Below, one piece after another: positions 15,219-23,946 of a stretch of DNA of 59,088 bases. The stretch covers positions 1 through 59,088 of the forward strand of contig JAFGKM010000072.1 of the NCBI GenBank assembly GCA_016928555.1, in the 5' to 3' direction. This DNA is from Candidatus Omnitrophota bacterium (GTDB taxonomy: Bacteria; Ratteibacteria; UBA8468; B48-G9; JAFGKM01). Both the position numbers and the translations under genes were made by a program. The stretch's first letter is position 1, and every line of letters starts with the position of its first letter. The notes beneath the pieces are model-generated. The model was not told the origin of the DNA. It saw only the letters and a list, made by a program, of their open reading frames with translations, and made no database searches.

Positions 15219-16936
15219 TGCAGTTCCAGCAGTAATGAAAACTGAAGTTTCTCGTTACCCTGGCTGACTTCGCAGGAATTTATGGTTACCGACTTCATAA
15301 AAGCCAGTTTGGACAGGTCGGTAACGTATGCCTTAAAATCGTTGAAAGCTGTTTTTATGTCGGTTATTATGATTTCGCCGTTCATCGTAAAAACCTTCTC
15401 TTCCTCAACCTTGATGCCGGAGGCCTGCTGCTGGCCTTCCGCAGGAGGCGGCTCGGCGCCGGGGGGAGGCATGTCGGGGGGCATCGGGCCTTCGGGGGGA
15501 GGCATGCCGGGGGGCATCGGACCTTCGGGAGGAGGCATGCCGGGAGCCTGCTCGCCTATCGGAGAAACAGGCGGCGCTTCTTGGCCCGGATAAAAAGAAA
15601 TTATGTATATCCTGCTGCTCGGCAGGGTACTGCCGAGGGCAAGCACCCTTTTCAGCCAGACGTTTTTTTCGTCTATTACGCCCTGTATCGTACCCACCTG
15701 TCCTTCAAGCCCGCTTATCTCTCCGCGCAGTTTGTCCACATCCGGCTTGTACTTCTCATACTGCTGGAGAGAAAGTTCTATTTCGTTCAGCATTCCGTTC
15801 AGCATAGTCTTTTCCTGAGTTACAAAAAGCGCGGGCATCAGGGCAATTAGAGCCGCCATCGCCACGGACATGTAAATATACGGGCGGTTATGTTTGAACT
15901 CCCTCACCCTCTCTATCTCTTCCGGAAGTATGTCAAGGTTTACGAAAGTCTTTCCGATTTTTCTCAGCGCAATCCCGGTAAGAGCGGCAAATTCCAGCTC
16001 CTTTTTTTTGAGTTCGGCATACTCTTCGTCAAGCTCTATATTGGAAAAAGGCGTAAAATAGAAGGTGTTTATCCTGGCTTTTTCCTGCATGAACTCCTTG
16101 AAATTTTTCAGCATGGCGCTCTGCCCGCAAATATAAAGTTCTTCCACTTCCGGGCCCTTCTGGGTAAAACGCCAGTAGTCTATTGAATTCTGTATTTCAG
16201 TATGAAGGTTTTCGACGTTCGGGGTTACAACCGGAATCTCCATTCCTTTTGCAATCTTGTTTCCTTCGGCCTCCGCAAAAGAAACGGAATCCGCCTCGGA
16301 TATGGCTCCCGTTAACGTATCCCCTGCCGTGGTCAGAGAGCGGATAAGAAGTTTTTCCTTATGATTGATAATCAGGTTTGCAGAGGTTGCGCCTATCTCC
16401 AAAATCGCCTGGCATTTCTCGTAGGAAAACTGCGATGAAAAAACAAACGAATTAAGAATTGCGAACATGTCGGTATCAAGAAAAAGCGGGTCTATGCCGA
16501 GACCGTGCAGGCGGGATAAAAAATCGCTGATAAGGTCCTTTTTTACGGCTCCGAGAAGAACATTGTAACTCTGGGGCGTCTCGCTCAATATCTGGTACTT
16601 CCACTCAACCATCTCAAGGGGAAAGGGTATCTGCTGCTGAACCTCGTATTTTAATATATCCCTGAGTTTTTTTATGGGCACCCTGGGAACAGCAAGCGTC
16701 CTGACGAGAACGCCTCTGCCGGGAAGTGAGGTATAAAATGTTTTTGAAGGCTGGCTCTTTATGAAATTCTTGCCTTCCGTTCTTATAAAATCGTCTCTTT
16801 CTTCCGGAGAGACGGGAACGGTCATTTCATCATAGTAGTTGATCCTGGCCTTATGCCCGGAACTTTCAATGTCGCACACCCTGATTTTAGTGCTTCCGAT
16901 ATCAACGGACAAAACCCTTCTGCCGCCTATTCTCAT
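15215..16936 (-). CDS. PilM-PilN fusion protein
   Basis: A 573-residue protein. I chose the ATG at 16936 because GAGAGG lies five bases upstream; the longer frame to 16954 begins with TTG. Residues ~7-330 are an actin-like PilM ATPase (VLSVDIGSTKIRV 8-20; LEIGATSANLII 179-190; ICGQSAMLKNF 269-279). Residues 331-339 (FVNLDILPE) correspond to the INLLP motif that free PilN uses to dock on PilM. A membrane helix follows at 353-372, then a coiled coil (~385-425) and a PilN-type periplasmic domain. A Pro/Met-rich insert (466-499) interrupts that domain. The fusion would fix the PilM:PilN ratio at 1:1. Confidence 0.88.
   Translation of the reverse strand: MRIGGRRVLSVDIGSTKIRVCDIESSGHKARINYYDEMTVPVSPEERDDFIRTEGKNFIKSQPSKTFYTSLPGRGVLVRTLAVPRVPIKKLRDILKYEVQQQIPFPLEMVEWKYQILSETPQSYNVLLGAVKKDLISDFLSRLHGLGIDPLFLDTDMFAILNSFVFSSQFSYEKCQAILEIGATSANLIINHKEKLLIRSLTTAGDTLTGAISEADSVSFAEAEGNKIAKGMEIPVVTPNVENLHTEIQNSIDYWRFTQKGPEVEELYICGQSAMLKNFKEFMQEKARINTFYFTPFSNIELDEEYAELKKKELEFAALTGIALRKIGKTFVNLDILPEEIERVREFKHNRPYIYMSVAMAALIALMPALFVTQEKTMLNGMLNEIELSLQQYEKYKPDVDKLRGEISGLEGQVGTIQGVIDEKNVWLKRVLALGSTLPSSRIYIISFYPGQEAPPVSPIGEQAPGMPPPEGPMPPGMPPPEGPMPPDMPPPGAEPPPAEGQQQASGIKVEEEKVFTMNGEIIITDIKTAFNDFKAYVTDLSKLAFMKSVTINSCEVSQGNEKLQFSLLLELQ
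15440..15541 (-). repeat. Coding minisatellite in pilMN (33-bp unit)
   Basis: Nearly three units of 33 bases encode the 11-residue repeat MPPPEGPMPPG (residues 466-499). It forms a proline-rich, probably extended linker in the periplasmic PilN half. Confidence 0.75.
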
Positions 16937-16985
16937 TTGCACCTCTCGTATCAAACCGCAAAATCAAAAGGTTTCAGGGGACGAG

Positions 16986-17057
16986 TTGCGGGGGACCGAT
17001 TTGAACGGCCGACCTCCAGGTTATGGGCCTGGCGAGCTACCACTGCTCCACCCCGCA
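16986..17057 (-). tRNA. Initiator tRNA-fMet (anticodon CAT)
   Basis: A 72-base cloverleaf on the minus strand. Acceptor stem TGCGGGG/CCCCGCA, D arm GGAGC..GCTC with the A11-T24 pair typical of initiators, anticodon loop CCCATAA giving CAT, and T arm GTTCAAAT. The overall body matches bacterial initiator tRNA. Two details differ from E. coli: position 1-72 is T-A (a weak pair instead of C x A) and the anticodon stem reads AGG/CCT rather than GGG/CCC. No CCA is encoded. Confidence 0.92.
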
Positions 17058-17096
17058 ATAATACCCTTCTCCCTGAAAAAGCGATTAAGAACTAAA

Positions 17097-17125
17097 ATTT
17101 TATAATATCGTATTTCTTTTGTCAA
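17097..17125 (-). promoter_or_regulatory. Sigma-70 promoter for tRNA-fMet (and perhaps the pilus cluster)
   Basis: On the minus strand a perfect TTGACA (17125-17120), a 17-base spacer and TAAAAT (17102-17097). Transcription would start near 17090, about 33 bases before the tRNA. The -35 box overlaps the end of zapA. Since no other promoter is evident before pilMN, this may also feed the pilus-like cluster. Confidence 0.7.
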
Positions 17126-17409
17126 ACTTTTTTTATAACTTCCCTGATTTTCCCTTCAAGCGCAATTATTCTCTTTTTGACCCTCTCCAGTTTATCCTTC
17201 TCCCTGCTTACCTTTTTTTCCATGTCTGTTATCTTCTCGTTCAACTCAACAATATACAGGACGAGGGCATCCATTCTGTCAAGAGAGGGATATTCCAGCG
17301 CAAGGGTTCTCAGCCGCTTTACAATCTCCCTGTTTATCCTGCTTATCTCGTCGGAATTAAGCCCCGACTGCACCCGGTATTTTTTGCCGAAAATATCAAG
17401 AATCTCCAC
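17122..17409 (-). CDS. zapA: ZapA-like cell division protein
   Basis: A 95-residue protein. The N-terminal ~55 residues resemble the ZapA head (MEILDIFGKKYRVQSG, then SRINREIVKRLRTLALEYPSLDRMDALVLYIVELNEKI) and the last 40 form a charged coiled coil. ZapA dimers or tetramers bind and cross-link FtsZ filaments at midcell. It follows pheT with a 14-base overlap, the usual pheS-pheT-zapA order in several phyla. The family is divergent in sequence; length and neighbours support the call. Confidence 0.8.
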   Translation of the reverse strand: MEILDIFGKKYRVQSGLNSDEISRINREIVKRLRTLALEYPSLDRMDALVLYIVELNEKITDMEKKVSREKDKLERVKKRIIALEGKIREVIKKV

Positions 17410-19396
17410 TTCCGCCTCTCAGTTTTCCCTCCAGAACGGAACAAACGGCATTTATGATTTTTTCTGTAAATCCGGCAACCTCTTCGGACCCGAGCGTCCT
17501 TTCGGAAGACCTGAAAATCACCGAGAAACTTACGCTTATGCTTGAACCGGGAATGTTTTTTCCCCTGTAAAAATCAAAGCACTCTATCTTTTCGACGGGA
17601 AGCTCCAGCGACAGAATCAAATCCTCCACTTTTTTCCATATTAAGCTTTCAGGGAAAACGAAGGAAAAATCGCGGCGCGACGAAGGATATCTGGCCTGCT
17701 CCCTGAAAACACCGGCGAAAGAAATCTTTTCCCTGACTCCCTCCAGCCTTATCTCCCCTCCGCAAATATCCTCTTTCTGAAGTCCGTACCTGCCCTTGAT
17801 GCCTTCCGAAACAATGAAAATATTTCCCGTTTCAACACCGCCGCAGCAAACGCCGAGGTTTTCCTCTTTTGAAAATATGCCGGGCTGTGAAGCGTAATCA
17901 ATATCTTTAATGCCGCTTTTTTCAAGCAGTTTGTGTATTTTCCCCTTCAGCGAAAAAAAACCGCCCGAATTGACGGAAAGGAAAGAAAGCATCCATTCCT
18001 CGCCGTATGAGCTGTTCTCCTTGCGGTACACCCTGCCCAGTTCAAATATGTCAAGGTTCTTCACCTCGCGATTAACGTTGAACCCCGCCGCTTCCAGCAT
18101 CTCGGGGATAAGGCTTGTGCGCAGGAAGCCCAGATTGGCTGAAAGCGGATTTTCTATTTCAGCGGGTACGGGGCCTCCCGGAAGAGCCGCATTTTCCTTT
18201 GAAGTTATTCCCATATTTACGACCTCTGTAAATCCGAGCCGCACCGCAATATCCTTTATCTTCTCCGCGGCTTCAACCTCGGCGGATGACGGCGTCGGCT
18301 TTATGGAGGCAACGGGCATTTCGGACGGGACTTCGGAATACTGCCTGTATTTCACAACTTCTTCAATTACATCTACGTCTTCCCTTATATCCTTTCTGTA
18401 AGGAGGAGGCTTAACTGCATATACGGAACCTCTCTTTTTCACATCAAAATTGAGTTTATTGAGGAGGTTTTTAATGAATGCGCCTTCTATTTCAAGCCCG
18501 GAAAGCCTGTCAACTTTTTTCCCGTCAAGTCTGATTTCCGGCGGCTGTTCATCCATTATCCCCTCTTCGGAAAGAGGGCCTGCTTCGCCCCCGCATATTT
18601 CACTCACAAGGAAAGCGGCCCTTGCCATGCCCTGTTTACAGCATCCGGCATCTATCCCTCTTTCAAACCTTGCGGACGCTTCGGTGGCAAGCCCGAGCTT
18701 CCTCCTGCCCCTGCGCACAACCACGGGATTGAAGACTGCGCTCTCTATCAGAATATTTTTCGTATGCGCCGCAACCTCGGAATTCTCCCCTCCCATAATA
18801 CCGGCCAGCGCAACAGCCTTCTTTGAGTCGGCTATGACAAGAACCCCCGCGTCCAGTTCCCTTTTTTTGCCGTCAAGGGTTGTAAGAATCTCCCCTTTCC
18901 TTGCCCGCCTCACTTCTACAAATCCCTCAATTTTATCAAGGTCGAAAATATGCAGGGGCTGTCCCGTCTCTGCCATTGCGTAGTTCGATATGTCCACAAC
19001 GCTGAAACTGCTGCGGTAGCCGAGTTTTTCCATGCTTTCTTTCAGCCATGCGGGATGCGCCGAAGGGTCTATCCCTTTTATAATGCGGCAGGAATAATAA
19101 TAACAGTCGTTTTTATCTTCAATCTTAACGGGAAGCAAAGAAGAATTTTTTTCTTTAAATCCGCTCGCAGGCATTTTTAAGGAGTGCGTGGTAAAAGGCA
19201 GGACTTCCCTCGCAACACCGGTTAAGCTCAACAAATCGCCGCGATTCGCAGGAGTCTCCAGTTCAAATACCGCATCGCCGTCCGCTTTGCGGATTGCGGA
19301 CGGGTTCAGTCCGAGCATCTCAAGATATCCTATCAGCTCGTCTTTCCCGACAGCCCCGCCAATATATTGCGCTATCAGTTTATGCGAATACCTCAA
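17396..19396 (-). CDS. pheT: Phenylalanine-tRNA ligase beta subunit, short form
   Basis: A 666-residue beta subunit of the (alpha-beta)2 PheRS. It starts at a TTG at 19396; AAGGAGG lies nine bases upstream and no ATG fits better. The sequence runs from a B1 start (MRYSHKLIAQYIGG) straight into FELETPANRGDLLSLTGVAREV, so the EMAP/OB-fold tRNA-binding insert of ~110 residues found in most bacterial PheT (about 800 aa) is missing. B3/B4 editing, B5, the catalytic-like core and the C-terminal FDX-ACB anticodon domain (RYPSSRRDFSFVFPE..) are present. Co-transcribed with pheS (23-base gap). Confidence 0.93.
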   Translation of the reverse strand: MRYSHKLIAQYIGGAVGKDELIGYLEMLGLNPSAIRKADGDAVFELETPANRGDLLSLTGVAREVLPFTTHSLKMPASGFKEKNSSLLPVKIEDKNDCYYYSCRIIKGIDPSAHPAWLKESMEKLGYRSSFSVVDISNYAMAETGQPLHIFDLDKIEGFVEVRRARKGEILTTLDGKKRELDAGVLVIADSKKAVALAGIMGGENSEVAAHTKNILIESAVFNPVVVRRGRRKLGLATEASARFERGIDAGCCKQGMARAAFLVSEICGGEAGPLSEEGIMDEQPPEIRLDGKKVDRLSGLEIEGAFIKNLLNKLNFDVKKRGSVYAVKPPPYRKDIREDVDVIEEVVKYRQYSEVPSEMPVASIKPTPSSAEVEAAEKIKDIAVRLGFTEVVNMGITSKENAALPGGPVPAEIENPLSANLGFLRTSLIPEMLEAAGFNVNREVKNLDIFELGRVYRKENSSYGEEWMLSFLSVNSGGFFSLKGKIHKLLEKSGIKDIDYASQPGIFSKEENLGVCCGGVETGNIFIVSEGIKGRYGLQKEDICGGEIRLEGVREKISFAGVFREQARYPSSRRDFSFVFPESLIWKKVEDLILSLELPVEKIECFDFYRGKNIPGSSISVSFSVIFRSSERTLGSEEVAGFTEKIINAVCSVLEGKLRGGSGDS

Positions 19397-19419
19397 TTGG
19401 AAAATCCTCCTTTTCCCCT

Positions 19420-20442
19420 TTACGAAAACTGCCCGATGAACCTTATGTCGTTCTGGTAAAAATATCTTATGTCGGTAATGCCGAATTTGATTATTGCAAG
19501 GCGTTCAATTCCCATGCCGAAAGCAAAACCGGTGAATTTTTCGGCATCGTATCCGACATTCCTGAAAACCTGCGGATGAACCATTCCGCAGCCGAGAACC
19601 TCTATATACCCGGTTTTATGGCAGGTTGAACAGCCTCCGCCTTTGCATATGTTGCACGACATGCTGACTTCCGCGCTCGGCTCCGTGAAAGGGAAAAAAG
19701 ACGGAGTAAATTTCACCTTTACGCTGTCGCCGAACATCCTTGTTATAAAATGCGTAAGCACGCCCTTGAGGTGCGAAAAGTTTATGCCTTCGTCAACCAT
19801 CAGCCCTTCCATCTGGTGGAAAACCGGGCTGTGCGTGGAATCTACATCGTCTTTCCTGAAGCACTTGCCCACGGCCACCACCCTGAAGGGAGGGGAAGTT
19901 TTTTCCATTATCCTGACCTGAACGGGGCTTGTATGGGTCCTCAGCAGAATCTTGTCTTTTTCGCTTACGTAAAACGTATCCCATACATCCTTGGAAGGGT
20001 GTTCGGCCGGTATGTTAAGCGCCTCAAAATTGTAATAATCCGTTTCTATTTCAGGGCCTGAAGCAATCCCGAATCCCATCTCGGCAAAGATTGCCGTCAT
20101 CTCCCTGGTAACAATAGTAACGGGATGCAGCGCTCCGATTGAGGGAGATTTGCCCGGGAACGAAAGATTTGCGCTCCTTCTCTTTTCAGCCATGCCTTCT
20201 TTTCTTTCCCCGTAAATGCCCTCAAGTTTATTTTTCAAATCGTTAATCCGGGCGCCGGCGTCCTTCCTTTCTTCTGCGGAAAATTCCGAAAGCCTGGAAA
20301 AGAGGCCGTTTATCTCCCCTTTCCTGCCGAGATATTTTGTCTTCCAGTTCTCAAGACTTTCTGAATCCGCCGCCGTAACCGCTTCCTCAACGGCTCTCTT
20401 CAAAATAATTTCTATATCATCTTTTATCGGCTTACGCTCCAT
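19420..20442 (-). CDS. pheS: Phenylalanine-tRNA ligase alpha subunit
   Basis: A 340-residue class II synthetase subunit, normal length. An N-terminal coiled coil (about 5-90) binds tRNA-Phe. The catalytic domain shows motif 2 (VAVGKCFRKDDVDSTHSPVFHQMEG) and motif 3 (GFAFGMGIERLAIIKFGI). An insert with a four-cysteine knuckle, SCNICKGGGCSTCHKTGY, lies in the MSCNICKGGG..EVLGCGMVHP region and suggests a bound metal. AAGGAGG precedes the ATG. It overlaps the end of nadD by 11 bases. Confidence 0.96.
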   Translation of the reverse strand: MERKPIKDDIEIILKRAVEEAVTAADSESLENWKTKYLGRKGEINGLFSRLSEFSAEERKDAGARINDLKNKLEGIYGERKEGMAEKRRSANLSFPGKSPSIGALHPVTIVTREMTAIFAEMGFGIASGPEIETDYYNFEALNIPAEHPSKDVWDTFYVSEKDKILLRTHTSPVQVRIMEKTSPPFRVVAVGKCFRKDDVDSTHSPVFHQMEGLMVDEGINFSHLKGVLTHFITRMFGDSVKVKFTPSFFPFTEPSAEVSMSCNICKGGGCSTCHKTGYIEVLGCGMVHPQVFRNVGYDAEKFTGFAFGMGIERLAIIKFGITDIRYFYQNDIRFIGQFS

Positions 20443-21022
20443 AAAGACAGTGCCTCCTTATGTAACCCAGAACTCTGTCGGGAACTAAATATTTTACAGT
20501 CTTTCCGTGTAAAAGACAATCTCTGATGTATGACGACGATATTTCCATGCACGGAGAATCTATAAACTCATATTTCAAAAACGGCATTTCCGGAATGCGC
20601 CTTTTTTTTCCCCGGGGAGCAACAAGGAAAACAGTTTTCCTGACAAGGCCTTTATATCTGTACCACGTTTTAAGCTCATAAAACGCATCTTCTCCGGTTA
20701 TGAAAAATATTTCAGCCCCGGGATTTTGAGCCTGCACAAGTGAAACCGTATCATAGGTGTAAGACGGTTTTTTCCTTTTTATCTCCATATCCGAGGCCTC
20801 AAAATACCGGTTCCCCGAAACGGCAATCCTCACCATCTCGAAACGGTGCACCGGCGGGGCGAAAGCTTTCTTCTTGTGAGGCGGAATGCCGGCCGGCATG
20901 AAAATCACCTTCCCGAGAGCAAACTCCTCCCTCGCCTGTTCCGCAATGACAAGATGCCCTGCGTGAACGGGGTCAAACGTTCCCCCCATAATGCCAATCT
21001 TTTTACTGCCGTATCTGCCCAT
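20432..21022 (-). CDS. nadD: Nicotinate-mononucleotide adenylyltransferase
   Basis: A 196-residue nucleotidyltransferase that joins ATP and nicotinate mononucleotide in NAD synthesis. The nucleotide-binding motif GGTFDPVHAGH sits at 14-24 and the second signature SSSYIRDCL (the SxTxIR loop) is near residue 160. Length is normal. It overlaps proA by 20 bases and pheS by 11, so it sits in a translationally coupled chain. NadB is encoded at 26.5-28.1 kb; nadA and nadC are not in the window. Confidence 0.95.
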   Translation of the reverse strand: MGRYGSKKIGIMGGTFDPVHAGHLVIAEQAREEFALGKVIFMPAGIPPHKKKAFAPPVHRFEMVRIAVSGNRYFEASDMEIKRKKPSYTYDTVSLVQAQNPGAEIFFITGEDAFYELKTWYRYKGLVRKTVFLVAPRGKKRRIPEMPFLKYEFIDSPCMEISSSYIRDCLLHGKTVKYLVPDRVLGYIRRHCLYGA

Positions 21023-22259
21023 TTCCGTGGATTAAGTATTTATAGGTTGTAAGCTCTTCCAGCCCCATGGGGCCGCGCGCATGTATCTTGTCCGTGCTTA
21101 TCCCTATCTCTGCTCCCAGCCCGAACTCGCCGCCGTCTGTAAACCTCGTGGACGCGTTGTGGAACAGGGCGGCGGCATCTACCTCTTTGAAAAACCCTGC
21201 GGCAGTCTCCTTGTTTTCCGTGATAACAGCCTCGGAATGCATCGTGCCGTAACGGTTGATGTGCTCTACGGCCGATTCTGCCGAGTCCACTATCCTGATT
21301 GAAACGATAAGGTCCAGATACTCGGAGCTCCAGTCTTCCTCCGACGCTTTTTTTATGCCGCGCAGGATTTCCATCGTTTTTCCGCATCCTCTCATTTCAA
21401 CGCCCGCTTTCCTGAACATCTCCGCCATTTCAGGCAGGAATTTATGCGCTATGTCCTTATGCACAAGCAGTGTTTCCATGGCATTGCAGGTTGCAGGCCT
21501 CTGAACCTTTGCATTAAAAGCGACCTTCAAAGCCATGTTTAAATCGGCATCCCTGTCAACATAGGTATGGCATACGCCTTTATAATGCTTTATCACGGGT
21601 ATCAGGCTGTTTTCCGCAACCATGCGTATGAGCGATTCCCCTCCCCTCGGGATTATTAAATCAATGGACCGGTGGAGCGACAGGAGATATTTTACGGACA
21701 TCCTCCCTCCTTCGCTTACCAGGTTCAGCATATCTTCGGACAGGCCGGCCTCCCTTAAGCTGTCCCTCATTATCCCCGCAAGCGCGCGGTTTGTCTGTTT
21801 CGCTTCCTTTCCTCCCCTCAAAATTACGCCGTTTCCCGACTTCAGGCACAGGATGCCCGCCTCCACGGTAACGTCGGGCCTTGACTCATAAATAATGCCT
21901 ATAACTCCTATGGGCGTCCTCACCTTTTCTATCCTAAGGCCGTTGGGCCGTGTCGTTTCCCATATCTTTTTGCCCACGGGGTCGGGAAGGCTTTTAACAA
22001 CATCTATGCTTTTCAGCATCCTGTCTATTCTGCCGTTATTCAGGGTCAGCCTGTCGATGAATGCGGAGGAACAGCCGCCTTTGGCGGCGCCGGAGACATC
22101 TTTTTTATTTGCCTTTATTATTTTATCTTTATTCCCTGCGACATTGGCGCTCAACGCCGAAAGGAAAGCATCCTTTTGAGAGGAAGTGTAGTTCAAGGCA
22201 TTAAGAGCCGCTTCCTTTGTCTTTTCCGCCTTACCGAGTATAATCTCTTTCCATCCCAT
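21003..22259 (-). CDS. proA: Gamma-glutamyl phosphate reductase
   Basis: A 418-residue aldehyde-dehydrogenase-fold enzyme, second step of proline synthesis. The start is the ATG at 22259 (MGWKEIILGK), four bases after the proB stop and preceded by AGAGGA; the longer frame to 22328 would overlap proB. The catalytic cysteine lies in RPATCNAMETLLVH, and the C-terminal FGLGAEIGISTDKIHARGPMG block is the ProA signature. Forms a proB-proA operon. Confidence 0.96.
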   Translation of the reverse strand: MGWKEIILGKAEKTKEAALNALNYTSSQKDAFLSALSANVAGNKDKIIKANKKDVSGAAKGGCSSAFIDRLTLNNGRIDRMLKSIDVVKSLPDPVGKKIWETTRPNGLRIEKVRTPIGVIGIIYESRPDVTVEAGILCLKSGNGVILRGGKEAKQTNRALAGIMRDSLREAGLSEDMLNLVSEGGRMSVKYLLSLHRSIDLIIPRGGESLIRMVAENSLIPVIKHYKGVCHTYVDRDADLNMALKVAFNAKVQRPATCNAMETLLVHKDIAHKFLPEMAEMFRKAGVEMRGCGKTMEILRGIKKASEEDWSSEYLDLIVSIRIVDSAESAVEHINRYGTMHSEAVITENKETAAGFFKEVDAAALFHNASTRFTDGGEFGLGAEIGISTDKIHARGPMGLEELTTYKYLIHGNGQIRQ

Positions 22260-22263
22260 TGTT

Positions 22264-23079
22264 CTATCCTCTGCTCTTTTTCCCGCACGGGACAAAGACC
22301 GTTCCCACGTCTTTTCCCTCAAAAGCATCTTTTATGCTCCATGTCTTCTTGCCGTTCAGTATGACGCAGGACGCTCCCCGTTCAGTCACATATTTAGCCG
22401 CGGCTATCTTGCTCTTCATCCCGCCTATCCCCTGTTTGGAAGGAACTCCGCTCTCTGCAATTCCCTGTACGGCGGAAAAATCGTCAACAAAGCCTATAAC
22501 CTCGCACCTTCCCGTTTTCTTGGGGTCGCACACGCTCAATCCGTCTACGTCGGTAACAATTACAAGGATATCCGCCGAAACCAGTTCCGTGACAAAAGCG
22601 GCAAGGGTATCGTTGTCGCCGAGTTTTATTTCATCCACGGCAACGCTGTCATTTTCGTTTATCACGGGCACTACCTTGAATTTAAGGAGCGTTTCTACCG
22701 TCTCTCCGGCATTTCTTTTCCTTGAGGGGACGGTGAATGCATCCCTCGTAAGAAGAATCTGGCCGACGTTTATCCCCTCTTCCTTGAAGAGCCTCTCATA
22801 AACCCTCATAAGCCTGCTCTGCCCTATGCTTGCGGCCGCCTGAAGTTCATCAATCCGTCCGGGCCTTTTTTCCCAACCGAGGACGTGCATGCCTGCGACA
22901 ATGGCGCCGGAAGTTACAATTATAACCTCGGCTTCTTTCTCTTTTTTCAGGCGGCATATCTGCTGAACCAGATGTTCAATAACGGACACGTCAAGCCGGT
23001 TGTTCGGAGAAGTCAGAACCTGCGTTCCTATTTTTACAACCGCTCTTTTTACGCCTTTAAATATTTTTTCTCTTTTCAT
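22264..23079 (-). CDS. proB: Glutamate 5-kinase, PUA-less
   Basis: A 271-residue amino-acid kinase: VVKIGTQVL (14-22), the VTSGAIVAGMHVLG glutamate/phosphate loop, PVINENDSVAVDEIKLGDND and VTDVDGL with PSKQGIGGMKSKIAAA. It lacks the C-terminal PUA domain of E. coli ProB (367 aa), as do many short bacterial forms. It makes gamma-glutamyl phosphate, which ProA uses; the two likely channel this unstable product. It overlaps tyrA by 23 bases. Confidence 0.95.
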   Translation of the reverse strand: MKREKIFKGVKRAVVKIGTQVLTSPNNRLDVSVIEHLVQQICRLKKEKEAEVIIVTSGAIVAGMHVLGWEKRPGRIDELQAAASIGQSRLMRVYERLFKEEGINVGQILLTRDAFTVPSRKRNAGETVETLLKFKVVPVINENDSVAVDEIKLGDNDTLAAFVTELVSADILVIVTDVDGLSVCDPKKTGRCEVIGFVDDFSAVQGIAESGVPSKQGIGGMKSKIAAAKYVTERGASCVILNGKKTWSIKDAFEGKDVGTVFVPCGKKSRG

Positions 23080-23929
23080 CCAGTTCTTCCCTCATTTTTT
23101 TCATGCGGCCAAGTTTTTCGGCCAGCTCCCTGCACGAGCCGGAATTAACAATTTTCTTCATGCCGGCGAGCGCCTTTTCAAATTCCGAAATCCATGAAAC
23201 CATATTCTCTCGGTTTGCCGTGAATATCTCAGCCCAAAGTTCCGGACTGCTCTTGCCGATTCTCGTGGTATCAAGAAATCCCGCCCCTACGCACTTCAGC
23301 AGAGTCTCCTTATCCTTCACCTTTCCCAGAAGCGAAACCAGCGTGTACACAATGAGGTGGGGCATGTGGCTTGTCAGAGCAAGCATTCTGTCATGCCGGC
23401 GGGGCGAGAGAAAAACGGGGATTGAACCGGCCGCTGACCAGAAATCCTTCACTGCCGCAACATTTTCCTTTCCGGTATATTTGGAGGGGGTTATTATCAC
23501 AAACCTGTTCTCAAAAAGTCCTTCTTTCGCCGCATCTATTCCGCTTTTTTCCGAACCCGCCATGGGATGCGAGCCCACGAAATTTGCATCTTTGCCAAGT
23601 ATCCTGCGGGCCTCCCTGACTATTTTCACTTTCACGCTGGCCGCATCCGTAACGAGCAGTTCAGGCCGGCTCTTTTTGACTCCGGCAAAATAATCCTTCA
23701 CAACGTTCACGGGCGTCGTTATTATCAGGAAATCCAGCCCCTTTACGCCTTCTTCAAAGTCCGTAAAATATTCGTCTATAATCCCCCGCTCTTTCGCCTT
23801 TTTCAGGGTGGAAAGCCTTCTGCTGAACCCCGTAACGCGGCGCGCAATGCCTCTCTTCTTAATCTCAAGGGCGAGAGAGCCGCCTATAAGCCCGAGTCCA
23901 GCAACCCCTATATTCTCAAATCTGTCCAT
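23057..23929 (-). CDS. tyrA: Prephenate dehydrogenase
   Basis: A 290-residue NAD-dependent dehydrogenase of the TyrA family. Rossmann motif GLGLIGGSLA (residues 11-20), the substrate segment GSHPMAGSEKSG with the His-Pro catalytic region, and HDRMLALTSHMPHL are typical. It converts prephenate to 4-hydroxyphenylpyruvate for tyrosine. There is no ACT regulatory domain and no chorismate mutase fusion; the C-terminus is a charged helix. ATG start. It follows the stomatin-like gene by 17 bases. Confidence 0.94.
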   Translation of the reverse strand: MDRFENIGVAGLGLIGGSLALEIKKRGIARRVTGFSRRLSTLKKAKERGIIDEYFTDFEEGVKGLDFLIITTPVNVVKDYFAGVKKSRPELLVTDAASVKVKIVREARRILGKDANFVGSHPMAGSEKSGIDAAKEGLFENRFVIITPSKYTGKENVAAVKDFWSAAGSIPVFLSPRRHDRMLALTSHMPHLIVYTLVSLLGKVKDKETLLKCVGAGFLDTTRIGKSSPELWAEIFTANRENMVSWISEFEKALAGMKKIVNSGSCRELAEKLGRMKKMREELDEKRKNI

Positions 23930-23946
23930 GATAGAAACTGTTCCGG

